NCBI RefSeq assembly: GCF_020731285.1 | Contig: NZ_JAJFOW010000036.1 | Location: forward strand, 1-64,000 | DNA length: 64,000 bases | DNA from: Cohnella baijiui | GTDB taxonomy: Bacteria > Bacillota > Bacilli > Paenibacillales > Paenibacillaceae | Direction: 5' to 3' | Part shown: in pieces, positions 1 through 8,364 of the stretch | How the letters are laid out: every line of letters begins with the position of its first letter | Numbering within the stretch: the stretch's first letter is position 1 | Made by a program: the position numbers and the translations under genes | The notes under the pieces: generated by a model | What the model was told of the DNA's origin: nothing | The model's input: only the letters and a program-made list of their open reading frames with translations | Databases searched by the model: none

Positions 1-150
1 GCGTGCTGGCGGCGGTGTAGGAACCGGGGCGCGGTAGGCAGGGCTGAGTTGGGTGTGAAGGTACATGCGTTGGCTTATGTTGAAGGCGCGCTCTTTTGCC
101 CAGACTCCCGGCGCCCGCCCAGACACTGCCCCTCTCGACGGGTTGCACCA

Positions 151-336
151 TTAGTTGCAAAAATACATCTAAATCTTGGCGAAACTGGCGATCGGAGACG
201 ATTAGTTGTAATTGTACATCTAAAATCGGGGTTTTCGACGAAAGAGGCTCCTAATTCACAAATTAGAGGTACGAATGCAACTAATTGCTCCAAACACACG
301 CTTTCCGCACGAAATAGTGGTACGATTGCAACTAAT
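151..336. repeat. 51-bp-spaced palindromic array, both orientations
   Basis: Four copies of an AT-rich element with the dyad TTAG...CTAA. Two are in forward orientation (from 151 and 202) and two in reverse (ending near 284 and 335). Spacing within each orientation pair is exactly 51 bp. The second copy folds as TTAG-T-TGTA, a 4-nt loop, then TACA-T-CTAA: nine positions with a single T/T mismatch. A smaller palindrome (CTAATTCACAAATTAG) sits at the switch point. Open frames across it are short and present on both strands, so I do not call a gene. Confidence 0.8.
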
Positions 337-390
337 TGGGGAGGATTGGCCCAACTTCGGAGGGTGGCGGCACTATGGACGGTGGGTAGT

Positions 391-590
391 GCGACACCAT
401 CGGCGGCAGTGCGACACCATCGGCGATAAAGTGAGACTCGGCAGTGGTGTGGCACCAAAGACAGTAGAGCAGCACCGTCGGCGGGTGATGCGACTCCAAA
501 GGCGCTAGAGCGACACCATCGGCGGGTGGTTCGACTTCAAAGGCGGTAAAACGGCACATCGCCGGTAGTGCGGCCCCCAGGTCGGAAGAG
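391..590. repeat. degenerate 20-bp tandem repeat
   Basis: About ten imperfect copies of a roughly 20-bp GC-rich unit of the form GCGACACCATCGGCGGTAGT, beginning near 391, 411, 432, 450, 469, 490, 510, 530, 551 and 570. The period differs from the 51-bp arrays. Nothing gene-like overlaps it, and 591-808 shows no gene or clear signal either. Confidence 0.75.
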
Positions 591-808
591 CGCCGCCTTT
601 CTAGCCGTCCACCACATACGAATAAGGCCGTCCCCGCCTCGAACAGGTGATGCACCTGCTCCCGACGTGGGGACGGCCTATTGGCATGCACGCGGGTTTT
701 CGGAAGACGGCGCTTGTTAGCTCCGGGAGCCTTCTCCAACACAAACGCCGATCGGATCTCCCAGACTCGCAGCTCGGGAATTCCGCCGCAACCTCGCGCC
801 AATCTTGG

Positions 809-1228
809 CTAACCTTCCTTCTTTTTGCTGTTCGCCATCGCCGGCACCAGCCGCACGCTATCCCCGTCAACGAAGGCCCGATACTCCGGCGACTCGACGG
901 GGTAGATCGCGAGCTTGCCCTCCGCGTTGAAGTGGATGCCCCAGCCGTATTTTTTGGGCAGCATCGAAGCTCTCAGGCAGGGATGCGGCTTGGCGAAAAA
1001 CGAATCCCACAGTTCGCTGCCCCGCTCGTTCTCGGGAATGTCCCGGTGACGGACGTGGACTTCATAAAGCAGCTGCTCTTGCGTATAGGTATAAGGGTGG
1101 TTGTAGGCCAGCTCGAACTCGATCCCTGGCTTCGTCTTCCCGCTCTTTTTGTCCTGCGGCACCATGCCGCGCTCCGTTGGGCAATCTCGCGATACCGTGA
1201 TGAACGTATCGTAGTAATTTAGCTCCAT
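809..1228 (-). CDS. DUF6157 family protein
   Basis: A 139-residue soluble protein that I recognise as the DUF6157 family by the opening NYYDTFITV, the middle block with YTYTQEQLLYEVHVRHRDIP and the late KYGWGIHFNAEGK motif. The biochemical role of this family is unknown to me. The start at 1228 is chosen because GGAGGT lies about 9 nt upstream; the longer frame to 1264 has no ribosome site. It is a single gene with its 3' end facing the repeat region. Basic residues (NSKKKEG) end the protein. The family call is fairly sure; function is not. Confidence 0.8.
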   Translation of the reverse strand: MELNYYDTFITVSRDCPTERGMVPQDKKSGKTKPGIEFELAYNHPYTYTQEQLLYEVHVRHRDIPENERGSELWDSFFAKPHPCLRASMLPKKYGWGIHFNAEGKLAIYPVESPEYRAFVDGDSVRLVPAMANSKKKEG

Positions 1229-1361
1229 CACAAACCCACCTCCGGAAAACTTGTCTCCCCCCATTATAACCGATCATCCCTGACAGAAACGGTCAGTCGA
1301 ATTCGGCAGCCGATCTTTGCTATGATAGACGCAGCATGTCCAATCGAGAGGAGAATCGCCT

Positions 1362-1922
1362 ATGTCGGTCTATGTCGGGCTGCTCCGCGGCATTAACGTG
1401 GGAGGCCACAACAAAGTCAAAATGGACGAGTTGAAACGCATGTTCGCGGAACTCGGTTACGAGCAGGTGCAGACGTATATTCAGAGCGGCAACGTCCTCT
1501 TCGTATCCGACGAGGACGAAGAGACGCTGCGCGCGCGCATCGAGCCGGCGTTCGAGGCGAAGTTCGGCTTTGCGTCGCGGTTCATCTTCCGCACGGCGGA
1601 GGAGCTGGAAGGCATTTTGGCGCGCTGCCCGTTCACACCGGAGGAAATCGCGGCGGCGGACGCCAAGTCGGAAAAGGAGAGCCTCTATGTCTCCATGTTT
1701 GCCGCGCCGCTCCCCGACGACGTCGTCGCCAAATTGAACGCGGCCACTTATGAGAATGAGGCGTCCCGTATCGTCGGCCGCGATATTTATCTGTTGTTCG
1801 ACCTTTCGATCCGCAATTCCAAGCTCGGGACCGACGTCCACAAGATCAAGGTCCCGTCCACCAATCGGAACTGGAAGACGATCTCCAAGCTCGTCGCCCT
1901 TGCGCGCGAAATGGCCGGCTAA
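1362..1922 (+). CDS. DUF1697 domain protein
   Basis: A 186-residue protein of the DUF1697 family, shown by the N-terminal YVGLLRGINVGGHNKVKM block, the YIQSGNVLF motif near residues 39-47 and the C-terminal RNWKTISKLVALA. Family members are about 180 residues, so this is full length. No enzymatic activity is established for them. A good ribosome site (AGAGGAG) precedes ATG at 1362. It is convergent with folD, whose stop lies 74 bp downstream. Confidence 0.85.
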   Translation: MSVYVGLLRGINVGGHNKVKMDELKRMFAELGYEQVQTYIQSGNVLFVSDEDEETLRARIEPAFEAKFGFASRFIFRTAEELEGILARCPFTPEEIAAADAKSEKESLYVSMFAAPLPDDVVAKLNAATYENEASRIVGRDIYLLFDLSIRNSKLGTDVHKIKVPSTNRNWKTISKLVALAREMAG

Positions 1923-1995
1923 GCAAGGCCGGCGGGCGGTACCGGATAAGTCCGCTCAAGCCTCGCGGGCACTCTGGCCGGCCCGCCTCGTCCGG

Positions 1996-2838
1996 CTATA
2001 CCCGCCGCTCCGCAGCTTCCACCGTATGCTTCAGCAGCGTGGCGATCGTGACGGGCCCGACGCCCGCGGGAACCGGCGTGATCGCGGAGGCCCGCGCAAG
2101 GCATGCCTCATAATCGACATCGCCGACGTTGCCCGGGTTATAGCCTGCGTCGAGCACAACCGCGCCTTCCTTGATCCAGCCGCCCTGGATGAACTTCGGC
2201 TTGCCCACCGCGGCCACGACGAGGTCCCCCGTGCCTACGACACGATCGAGATCCCGCGTCTTGGAGTGACAGATCGTCACGGTGGCGTTCCGGTTCAACA
2301 GCATGAGCGAGACCGGCTTGCCGAGGATCGGGCTGCGGCCGACCACGACGGCGTGCTTGCCCTCGATCGGGATCCGATAATGATCGAGAATCGCCACGAT
2401 TGCCGCCGGCGTGCAGGAGGGATACGCCGCGAATCCGAACGCGTTCTGGGCAAAGCCCAGCGTCGTGACGCCGTCTACATCCTTGGCCAGATCGATCGCC
2501 TCGAAAGCGGCGCGCTCGTCGATGTGGTTCGGCACCGGATGCTGGAGCAGGATGCCGTGCACCGTCGGGTCTTCGTTCAACCCTCGGATAACGGCGAGCA
2601 GCTCCTCCGTCGTCGTCTCCGCGCCGAGCTCCACTTTCCGCGACGCGATGCCGAGCCGCCGGCACGCATTGCCTTTCATCCGCACGTACGTCTCGGACGC
2701 CGGATCGTCCCCCACCAGGATCGTCGCGAGACAGGGCGTCACGCCCCGTTCCGACAGCTTGTGCACCCTCCCCGCGAGCTCGTCCTTGATTGCCTGTGCG
2801 ACCCGCGCTCCGTCCAAGATCAGTTTCGATTCCGTCAT
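1996..2838 (-). CDS. folD: methylenetetrahydrofolate dehydrogenase/cyclohydrolase FolD
   Basis: A 280-residue bifunctional cytosolic enzyme that interconverts 5,10-methylene-, 5,10-methenyl- and 10-formyl-tetrahydrofolate with NADP. Visible motifs are YVRMKGNACRRLGI with the catalytic-region lysine, KDVDGV, the nucleotide-binding GRSPILGKPVS and the C-terminal GDVDYE...TPVPAGVGPVT. Two motifs are unusual: GILLQHPVP where most FolDs read QLPLP, and PVPAGVGPVT where most read PVPGGVGPMT, so it may be a divergent subgroup. The start at 2838 has better Shine-Dalgarno spacing than the in-frame ATG at 2847. It is controlled by the ZTP riboswitch just upstream, which fits its role in one-carbon supply. 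Confidence 0.93.
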   Translation of the reverse strand: MTESKLILDGARVAQAIKDELAGRVHKLSERGVTPCLATILVGDDPASETYVRMKGNACRRLGIASRKVELGAETTTEELLAVIRGLNEDPTVHGILLQHPVPNHIDERAAFEAIDLAKDVDGVTTLGFAQNAFGFAAYPSCTPAAIVAILDHYRIPIEGKHAVVVGRSPILGKPVSLMLLNRNATVTICHSKTRDLDRVVGTGDLVVAAVGKPKFIQGGWIKEGAVVLDAGYNPGNVGDVDYEACLARASAITPVPAGVGPVTIATLLKHTVEAAERRV

Positions 2839-2865
2839 GCTCCGCATCTCCCTTATGTTTCGTCT

Positions 2866-2985
2866 TTAGAAAACATAAAGAGGCAAGGGGACGCATCCCC
2901 TTACCTCTGCCCAGGCGTACGGCAACCGCATATCCGCGCGCTCCCTCATGGTTCCCCATGCTCCGCCAGTCACGTGCGGTCGTTA
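2866..2985 (-). promoter_or_regulatory. ZTP (pfl) riboswitch with terminator, upstream of folD
   Basis: Read on the minus strand, this leader carries the pfl/ZTP hallmarks: CGTGACTGGCGG, then GGGGAACC with GGGAGCGC, and the 3' conserved GCCG...CGCCTGGGCA. It is followed at 2879-2908 by a long GC-rich hairpin (AGAGGTAAGGGG pairing with CCCCTTGCCTCT) and a U-rich tail, so it is a transcription-terminating switch. ZTP/ZMP accumulates when 10-formyl-THF is short; ligand binding would disrupt the terminator and switch on folD. Identification is from consensus recall, not a covariance search. Confidence 0.92.
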
Positions 2986-3102
2986 TCTGATTAGAGCATA
3001 CCGGATCTTCGCCGTTCGTTCAACCGGAATTCGGCCTTGCTCCCGTCAGGACGATCTGTGATACACTGGTGCTTACGAGAAGACAGAGACGGAGGAATGA
3101 AA

Positions 3103-3894
3103 ATGAAGCTGGTTTCGTGGAACGTCAACGGCTTGCGGGCCTGTGTCAACAAGGGCTTCGGCGATTACTTCCGGGAGACGGACGCCGACATTTTCTGCGT
3201 GCAGGAAACGAAGCTGCAGGAAGGGCAAATCAGCCTCGACCACGGGGAAACCTATGAAGCCTACTGGAACTATGCGGTCAAAAAGGGCTACTCCGGCACG
3301 GCCGTCTTTACGAGAATCAAGCCGCTGTCGGTGCGTTACGGGATCGAGGAAGACGCGGAGCCCGAAGGACGCATCCTGGCGCTAGAGTTCGAAGCTTTCT
3401 ATCTGGTGACCGTCTATACGCCAAACGCCAAGCGGGACCTGTCGCGGCTGGACTACCGGCTCGAATGGGAAGACCGCTTCCGCGGCTATTTGCAGGAGCT
3501 GGACGCGGTCAAGCCCGTCATCGTCTGCGGCGATCTGAACGTGGCGCACCAAGAGATCGACATCAAAAACGCCAAGGCCAACCGGGGCAACTCCGGCTTC
3601 ACGGACGAGGAACGGGAGAAAATGACGCGGTTATTGGACGCGGGCTTCATCGACACGTTCCGGCATCTGCATCCGGACCGGACGGACGTCTACTCCTGGT
3701 GGTCCAACATGCCCGGCGTCCGCGCCCGGAACGTCGGCTGGCGCATCGACTATTTCCTGGCCTCGGCCCGGCTCGCGCCCTGGCTGGTGGACGCGAAGAT
3801 CGACTGCCATGTGCTGGGCAGCGACCACTGTCCCGTCCTGGTCGAGTTCGCGGACCTGTCGGAGCCGCCCCCGGCGCCGGCCGCTGCGGAATAG
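3103..3894 (+). CDS. xth: exodeoxyribonuclease III
   Basis: A 263-residue endonuclease/exonuclease/phosphatase-fold enzyme for abasic-site incision and 3' repair. The N-terminus is MKLVSWNVNGLRACV. The metal-binding glutamate lies in CVQETKLQ (E35), followed by CGDLNVAHQEIDIKN, the YSWWS...RNVGWRIDYFL block and the catalytic SDHCPV near the C-terminus. Length is normal for ExoA/Xth. Start 3103 is preferred over 3097 because GGAGG ends 7 nt before it. The tail after SDHCPV is proline/alanine rich. It is divergent from folD. Confidence 0.95.
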   Translation: MKLVSWNVNGLRACVNKGFGDYFRETDADIFCVQETKLQEGQISLDHGETYEAYWNYAVKKGYSGTAVFTRIKPLSVRYGIEEDAEPEGRILALEFEAFYLVTVYTPNAKRDLSRLDYRLEWEDRFRGYLQELDAVKPVIVCGDLNVAHQEIDIKNAKANRGNSGFTDEEREKMTRLLDAGFIDTFRHLHPDRTDVYSWWSNMPGVRARNVGWRIDYFLASARLAPWLVDAKIDCHVLGSDHCPVLVEFADLSEPPPAPAAAE

Positions 3895-3947
3895 CCGCCG
3901 GGGGCGCGCTTGCCGCGGCGATCGGGCTCGGACCGTCTGCGGCCTGC

Positions 3948-4763
3948 TCAGGCCGTTCCGAAGATGCGGTTCACCTCGTCCCGCATCGTCCGCAGCGGCC
4001 CGCCGGCCAGCCGCTCGAGATCCGGCGAGACGAGACGCGTCTCCGAAAGCGGGAGCATGCGATAGATGTCGCCGTGCATGTCCGGATCCGCGCGGTGGAC
4101 GACGCGCCGCCCGGACGCCGCCGAGATGGCGCGCGCCAGATCGCGGGGCCGCCATACGCGCGGCGCCGTCAGCTCGTACGTCCGGCCTTCGTGCCCGTCC
4201 TCGGTCAGGACCGCCGCCGTCGCCCGCGCCAGATCTTCCCGCGCGGCGTTGTTGAACGTCCAGTCGCCGGGCGGACTGACCAGGACGCCGCTCGCGGCCG
4301 CTTCGCGCACGCCGAGGAAGCGGACGATGTCCAGGTAACCGGCATTGCGAAGAATGGTGTAAGCGAGTCCCGATTCGCGAATGGCCTGCTCGGTACCCAG
4401 GTGCAGCCGGTGCAGCGGGAGCCGTCCCCGCTCCGCGTAGGCGATGCTCGTATAGACGATGCGGCGGACGCCGGCGGCCTGGGCCGCCCCGATGACGTCC
4501 CGGTGCTGCCGCAGCCGAATCGTATCGTCGCGCTCCGGCGAGGAAATGAACAGCAGCGCCGAAACGTCCCGAAGCGCCTCCGCGAGCGATGCGGGCGCGT
4601 CGTAATCGCCGTACCGGACCTCGACGCCGGCCTCCGCCAGGTTGGCCGCCTTTTCCGGCTGCCGGACGATTGCGCTCGTCTGCGCCGCCCCTCCGGCGCG
4701 AACGAGCGCCTGAGCGACGAGGCGGCCCAAGTGGCCGGTAGCGCCTGTCATCGCGATTTTCAT
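3948..4763 (-). CDS. NmrA-like NAD(P)H-binding SDR protein
   Basis: A 271-residue Rossmann-fold protein of the NmrA/QOR2-like atypical SDR group. The N-terminal MKIAMTGATGHLGRLVAQAL is the dinucleotide-binding glycine motif; VRYGDYDAPASL and LLFISSPERDDTIRLRQHRDVIGAA are typical of this group, and a possible active-site tyrosine lies in IVYTSIAYAERG. The substrate is unknown. Start 4763 lacks a strong Shine-Dalgarno site but matches the family N-terminus. It lies downstream of a MarR gene on the same strand, and both have the same palindrome upstream, so it is probably the regulated target. Confidence 0.85.
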   Translation of the reverse strand: MKIAMTGATGHLGRLVAQALVRAGGAAQTSAIVRQPEKAANLAEAGVEVRYGDYDAPASLAEALRDVSALLFISSPERDDTIRLRQHRDVIGAAQAAGVRRIVYTSIAYAERGRLPLHRLHLGTEQAIRESGLAYTILRNAGYLDIVRFLGVREAAASGVLVSPPGDWTFNNAAREDLARATAAVLTEDGHEGRTYELTAPRVWRPRDLARAISAASGRRVVHRADPDMHGDIYRMLPLSETRLVSPDLERLAGGPLRTMRDEVNRIFGTA

Positions 4764-4785
4764 CGATGGATCACGTCCTATTCCG

Positions 4786-4813
4786 CAAATGTAGTTAAAC
4801 ATTTAACCATTTG
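4786..4813. promoter_or_regulatory. putative MarR operator upstream of the SDR gene
   Basis: Nested palindrome: GTTAAACATTTAAC in the centre, flanked by CAAATG and CATTTG arms. A nearly identical core (GTTAAATGTTTAAT) lies upstream of the marR-like gene itself at 5307-5320. The paired occurrence suggests both are bound by that MarR protein. Binding is inferred. Confidence 0.7.
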
Positions 4814-4835
4814 CGCGCGAGAAAGGGAAGGAACC

Positions 4836-5288
4836 TTACTCGTCCTCTCCCCGCAGCTTGGCGCACAACTCCCGCAGCTGGCGCAGCTCCGCCTGGCTCA
4901 GCCGGTCCATCCGCCCGGAGACGACCGCCCGGCTGCCGGGCAGCTTCTCGAACAGCAGCCGCTCACCCTCGGTCGTCAGCTGGATCCGCCGCTTGCGCCC
5001 GTCATCGGGATGGCTGGAGCTGCGAATGTAGCCCGCCTCCTCCAGGGGCGCGAGCAAGACGCTCACGTTCGGCTTGGTCACGCCGATCCGCGCCGCCAGG
5101 TCGGTCGGCAGGATGGCGCCGCCGGCCTTGGCGATCTCGACCAGAATCCGAATGCGGGCGCCGTTGAGCCCCTGGCTGTGCCAGTACCGCTCCGATACGC
5201 CGACGAGCGCCGCGGTCGCGTCGACCATGGCGAAGAAGGTCTCGACCTCGAGCGGCTGCCGCGTCACGTATTGCTGAATGTCTGTCAT
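4836..5288 (-). CDS. MarR family transcriptional regulator
   Basis: A 150-residue winged-helix repressor. The DNA-binding region (about residues 45-105) reads GLNGARIRILVEIAKAGGAILPTDLAARIGVTKPNVS..., followed by the wing HPDDGRKRRIQLT typical of MarR; N- and C-terminal helices would form the dimer. Its probable targets are itself and the adjacent SDR gene, since both promoters carry a GTTAAA-N2-TTTAAY palindrome. The inducer is unknown. The gene stops 23 bp before the operator of the SDR gene, so the two genes likely have separate promoters under shared control. Confidence 0.9.
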   Translation of the reverse strand: MTDIQQYVTRQPLEVETFFAMVDATAALVGVSERYWHSQGLNGARIRILVEIAKAGGAILPTDLAARIGVTKPNVSVLLAPLEEAGYIRSSSHPDDGRKRRIQLTTEGERLLFEKLPGSRAVVSGRMDRLSQAELRQLRELCAKLRGEDE

Positions 5289-5304
5289 GTCGGTCGCCTC
5301 AAAT

Positions 5305-5322
5305 TAGTTAAATGTTTAATTA
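5305..5322. promoter_or_regulatory. putative MarR autoregulatory operator
   Basis: Palindrome GTTAAATGTTTAAT at 5307-5320, in the short AT-rich stretch upstream of the marR-like start. It matches the element at 4794-4807 except for the two central bases and the final base. Confidence 0.7.
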
Positions 5323-5377
5323 AATTCAATATACCGGGCGGGACGGCGCCTGTCAATGCCGTCCCGCTCCCTCCGCA

Positions 5378-5860
5378 TCACGACTCGATCTCGCCGACCG
5401 CCCGCTCGTACTCCCCATACAGCTTCTGCCAAGCTTCTTTCCGCGAGCCGAACGTCCGGCCGTCCAGCAGCGTTTCGACGACGTCCAGGCAGACGTGCCA
5501 GCCGGCCAGATCCTTCGGCGTATGGTCCGTCAGCTGCTTGACCTTCTCGATCAGGACGAGCCTCGTGCCCTCGGGCTCCGGGTACAACTCAAAGCGGACC
5601 GTATCCTCGCCTCCCCAGCGGTAGGACAGCACCTCCCGCTCGCGCATCGCCAGAATCTCCAGCTCCTCGTAAGACCCGTTGCCCATGTCGAACTTGATCG
5701 CGCTTCCCACCCTCAGGTCGTCCACGCTCAATTCGGAAAACCACTTGGCGAGCTTGTCGTTTTCCGTCAGCATCGCCCAAACCTTCTCGACAGGATGCTT
5801 CAGATGGCGCTCGTAGCGGACCGTATAGCCCCGCTCGTCTCGCGAAATGACTGCCAGCAT
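5378..5860 (-). CDS. SRPBCC (AHSA1-like) family protein
   Basis: A 160-residue START-like helix-grip protein of the AHSA1/Aha1_N-type group, marked by YTVRYERHLKHPVEKVWAMLTENDKLAKWFSEL at the N-terminus and the late GWHVCLDVVETLLDG motif. The fold makes a hydrophobic pocket; the ligand is unknown. It lies 2 bp downstream of an ArsR-type regulator gene, a very common pairing for this family, so the two are an operon and the regulator likely controls both. Confidence 0.88.
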   Translation of the reverse strand: MLAVISRDERGYTVRYERHLKHPVEKVWAMLTENDKLAKWFSELSVDDLRVGSAIKFDMGNGSYEELEILAMREREVLSYRWGGEDTVRFELYPEPEGTRLVLIEKVKQLTDHTPKDLAGWHVCLDVVETLLDGRTFGSRKEAWQKLYGEYERAVGEIES

Positions 5861-5862
5861 AT

Positions 5863-6174
5863 TCAGGACTCCTCCTCGTTCAGATGCCGTTCGAGGGCAT
5901 CCAGCTTGTCCAGCCAGTACGGCCGGTAAGGCGCAAGCCAGCGATCTACGTCGGCCAGCGGCTCCGCGCGCAGCCGGTACAGATGCTTCTGCGCGTCCTT
6001 GGAAGACGAGACGAGTCCCGCCTCTCGAAGGATGCGCAGATGTTTGGATACGCCAGGTTGACTTAGGGACGTCAGGGCAACGAGCTCGCCGACCGTCCGG
6101 TCCTTCGCGCGCAAGGCATCGAGGATCGTCCGGCGGTTGGGCTCCGCCAACACTTCAAACAGGTTCGGGATCAT
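5863..6174 (-). CDS. ArsR family winged-helix regulator
   Basis: A 103-residue regulator with the ArsR/SmtB fold: FEVLAEPNRRTILDALRAKDRTVGEL, the recognition helix LSQPGVSKHLRILREAGLV and the wing SSSKDAQKHLYRL. There are no cysteine metal-binding motifs, so it is not an obvious metal sensor; it belongs with the SRPBCC-linked ArsR group. It is first gene of a two-gene operon with the AHSA1-like protein. An AT-rich promoter region lies at 6175-6230. Confidence 0.9.
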   Translation of the reverse strand: MIPNLFEVLAEPNRRTILDALRAKDRTVGELVALTSLSQPGVSKHLRILREAGLVSSSKDAQKHLYRLRAEPLADVDRWLAPYRPYWLDKLDALERHLNEEES

Positions 6175-6382
6175 GCTTATATATTACCCATCAGTTATAT
6201 TTCCGTCAAGTTATGTAATGAAAGGGATAAGCACATTCGGAATCCTGTCAAGCCGGGCAAAAACAACTATAGCCGTTCCGCGTCTTGCCCGCTCGGCCGT
6301 CCCCTTCCATAATCGTCTTGGAGAGAGGCGCGCGCGAAATCCTCGAGCCGGCTCTCCGACGACCCGAGGAGGGAAACCGTCC

Positions 6383-7363
6383 ATGATGACCTTAACGAAT
6401 ATGGTGCGGGGACGCGAAGGCGACGTTCCCGCCCGCCTGCTGCTCCAGCGCTGGGCGCATGATGCCGATACGCTCTCGTTTTGGCGGGCCAGCAGCAACT
6501 TCGTCTATACGTTCTCCCGACGCGGCGAACGGCACTTCCTCCGATTCATCCACGAGGACGACAACCGCCCCGAGCGGATCGAGGCGGAGCTGCGCTTCGT
6601 GTCTTATTTGATCGGCCAAGGCTATCCGGCGGCGGCGCCGGTCCGTTCTGAGGAAGGGCGGCTGATCGAGACCGTCTCCACGGACAGCGGCCAATACTAC
6701 GGCGTCGTCTTCGAGCATGCGCGCGGCCAGTCTCTTCCGGCCGACCGAATGTCGGAGGAGCACTGCGCCGCTTGGGGCCGCTCGCTCGCCGAGCTCCATC
6801 GGCTGGCCGAAGCTTATGTCGAAGAATCCCCTATGCGGAGGGGATGGGAAGATACGCTTATTTGGGCGTCGTCGATCCTCCTCCGGGACCCGCGGGACGA
6901 GGAGCTGCTCCCCGCCCTGCACGCGCTGCGCATACGGCTCTCCGAGCTGCCTGCCGGACCGGGGGTGACGGGCATGATCCACTACGATTTCGAATGGGAT
7001 AATCTGCGCTATATCCCGGAGGAAGGGAGATTCGCCGTCTACGACTTCGACGATGCGATGACGCATTGGTTTGCGATGGACGTCGCGTCCGCGCTATCCG
7101 ATTTGCAGGATCAGCGGGACGATCGGACGGGCGGCTTGCAGGGGAGCTTCGTGGAAGGGTATCGGTCCGTTCGGGCGCTGGGCGAGGATGAGTTGGACCT
7201 GTTCCCCGTCTTTCGGCAGTACGCCGACTTCTATCGATATGCGCGAATCGTTCGCAGCATCCGGGACTTCGATCCTGCTGGCGCGCCGGAATGGGCCGTC
7301 AGCCTTCACGCCAAGCTGCAGCAAGCCTGCGGGCCCATCCGGGAGCGGCTGCGAAGCCGCTAG
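6383..7363 (+). CDS. APH-family phosphotransferase
   Basis: A 326-residue protein-kinase-like phosphotransferase (aminoglycoside phosphotransferase / choline kinase fold). Key motifs are the catalytic loop MIHYDFEWDNLRY (H-x-D...N) and the metal-binding VYDFDDAMTHWFAMDV. The N-lobe has SFWRASSNFVYTF. Homologues act on small hydroxylated molecules; no substrate can be assigned, and it should not be read as a resistance gene. ATG 6383 follows GAGGAGGG. The gene is isolated, with a repeat array right after it. Confidence 0.85.
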   Translation: MMTLTNMVRGREGDVPARLLLQRWAHDADTLSFWRASSNFVYTFSRRGERHFLRFIHEDDNRPERIEAELRFVSYLIGQGYPAAAPVRSEEGRLIETVSTDSGQYYGVVFEHARGQSLPADRMSEEHCAAWGRSLAELHRLAEAYVEESPMRRGWEDTLIWASSILLRDPRDEELLPALHALRIRLSELPAGPGVTGMIHYDFEWDNLRYIPEEGRFAVYDFDDAMTHWFAMDVASALSDLQDQRDDRTGGLQGSFVEGYRSVRALGEDELDLFPVFRQYADFYRYARIVRSIRDFDPAGAPEWAVSLHAKLQQACGPIRERLRSR

Positions 7364-7416
7364 TCGCCGCACCCGTCGATGCCAGCAAAAGCGCGGCCGG
7401 CTTCGGCGTTCATATG

Positions 7417-7910
7417 CGAAATTTCATACACACTCCCTGCGCAGACGGTAGAACTCCGCGATTGTATTCGAAATTTCATACACATTGCCGGCGTAGGCGG
7501 CAGAACTCCGCGATCCTATTCGAAATTTCATATATCACTGGCGTAGACGGCAGAATCCGGCGATTGTATTCGAAATTTCATATACATTACCGGCGTAGAT
7601 GGCTGAATTCGGCGATTGTATTCGAAATTTCATATACATTCCCTTCGCAAACGGTAGAACTCCGCGATTGTATTCGAAATTTCATACACATTGCCGGCGT
7701 AGGCGGCAGAACTCCGCGATCCTATTCGAAATTTCATATATCACTGGCGTAGACGGCAGAATCCGGCGATTGTATTCGAAATTTCATATACATTACCGGC
7801 GTAGATGGCTGAATTCGGCGATTGTATTCGAAATTTCATACACATTCCCTTCGCAAACGGTAGAACTCCGCGATTCTATTCGAAATTTCATACACATTAC
7901 CGGCGTAGAC
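7417..7910. repeat. ten-unit palindromic array, about 52-bp period
   Basis: Ten copies of a near-palindrome of the form GTATTCGAAATTTCATATAC; the CG of the core starts at 7417, 7469, 7521, 7571, 7623, 7675, 7727, 7777, 7829 and 7881 (steps of 52 or 50). The about 32-bp linkers also repeat (GCCGGCGTAGGCGGCAGAAC type). Units 2-5 and 6-9 are nearly identical copies of one 206-bp block (7469-7674 and 7675-7880), which indicates a recent block duplication. Steps of 52 and 50 break any reading frame, so it is not coding. Confidence 0.9.
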
Positions 7911-7999
7911 GATAAAGGAAAATAGTTTGTGTAAGAGCTTATCCAGGCAGCAAAAAAGTAGGGTACTCTCGGAATTGTCGTCCAACGCACACCCTACCC

Positions 8000-8101
8000 T
8001 ACACGGACGCAGTGGAGAAGATTGTATACCTTGAAGTGCTGGATTACAGCGAGGAATGGAAGCAGCTAGTGGAGTTCGACGGTCATGCGCCTTCGCATTG
8101 A
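8000..8101 (+). pseudogene. possible 3' remnant of a lost gene
   Basis: A stretch open in one frame to a TGA at 8099-8101 reads like the acidic end of a real protein (EKIVYLEVLDYSEEWKQLVE and on). It has no start or ribosome site and its upstream side runs into unrelated sequence. It could be the tail of a deleted gene, or chance. The rest of 7911-7999 and 8186-8364 shows nothing I can assign. Confidence 0.25.
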
Positions 8102-8185
8102 GTGATGCGGAAAACACGCATAACTCCAGGCATTTCCGCGCTTTCGCGCTGAGTGATGCGGAAAAACCGCATATCTTTACATTTT
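8087..8185. repeat. two-unit palindromic repeat, 51-bp period
   Basis: Two copies (from 8087 and 8138, 51 bp apart) of GCGCYTTCGCRYTGAGTGAT followed by the hairpin core ATGCGG-AAAAA-CCGCAT (perfect 6-bp stem in the second copy, 5-bp in the first). Same spacing and layout as the other arrays but a different core. Confidence 0.75.
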
Positions 8186-8364
8186 TCCAATACGGCCCTC
8201 TTGTCCTCTAACTCGTTACTTTTAATTCGTTTCCCGAAGCAGCAGCGCGTGAACGGCAAATCGCGATAGGATCGGCTGCAGCAAGCCATTCACCCGCCCA
8301 CCTTTTGCTGAAGTCAGCCCTTACTCTACCCTACCTCGCCTCGTCCGAAGGAGTCATCCATCAC

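Noticed and set aside
3465..5624. 719-residue plus-strand ORF
   Set aside because: Runs across exonuclease III, SDR, MarR and AHSA1 genes in other frames; composition typical of a shadow.
7417..7910. CRISPR array
   Set aside because: The linkers ('spacers') are themselves repeated, the core is only about 20 bp and variable, and no cas genes are present.
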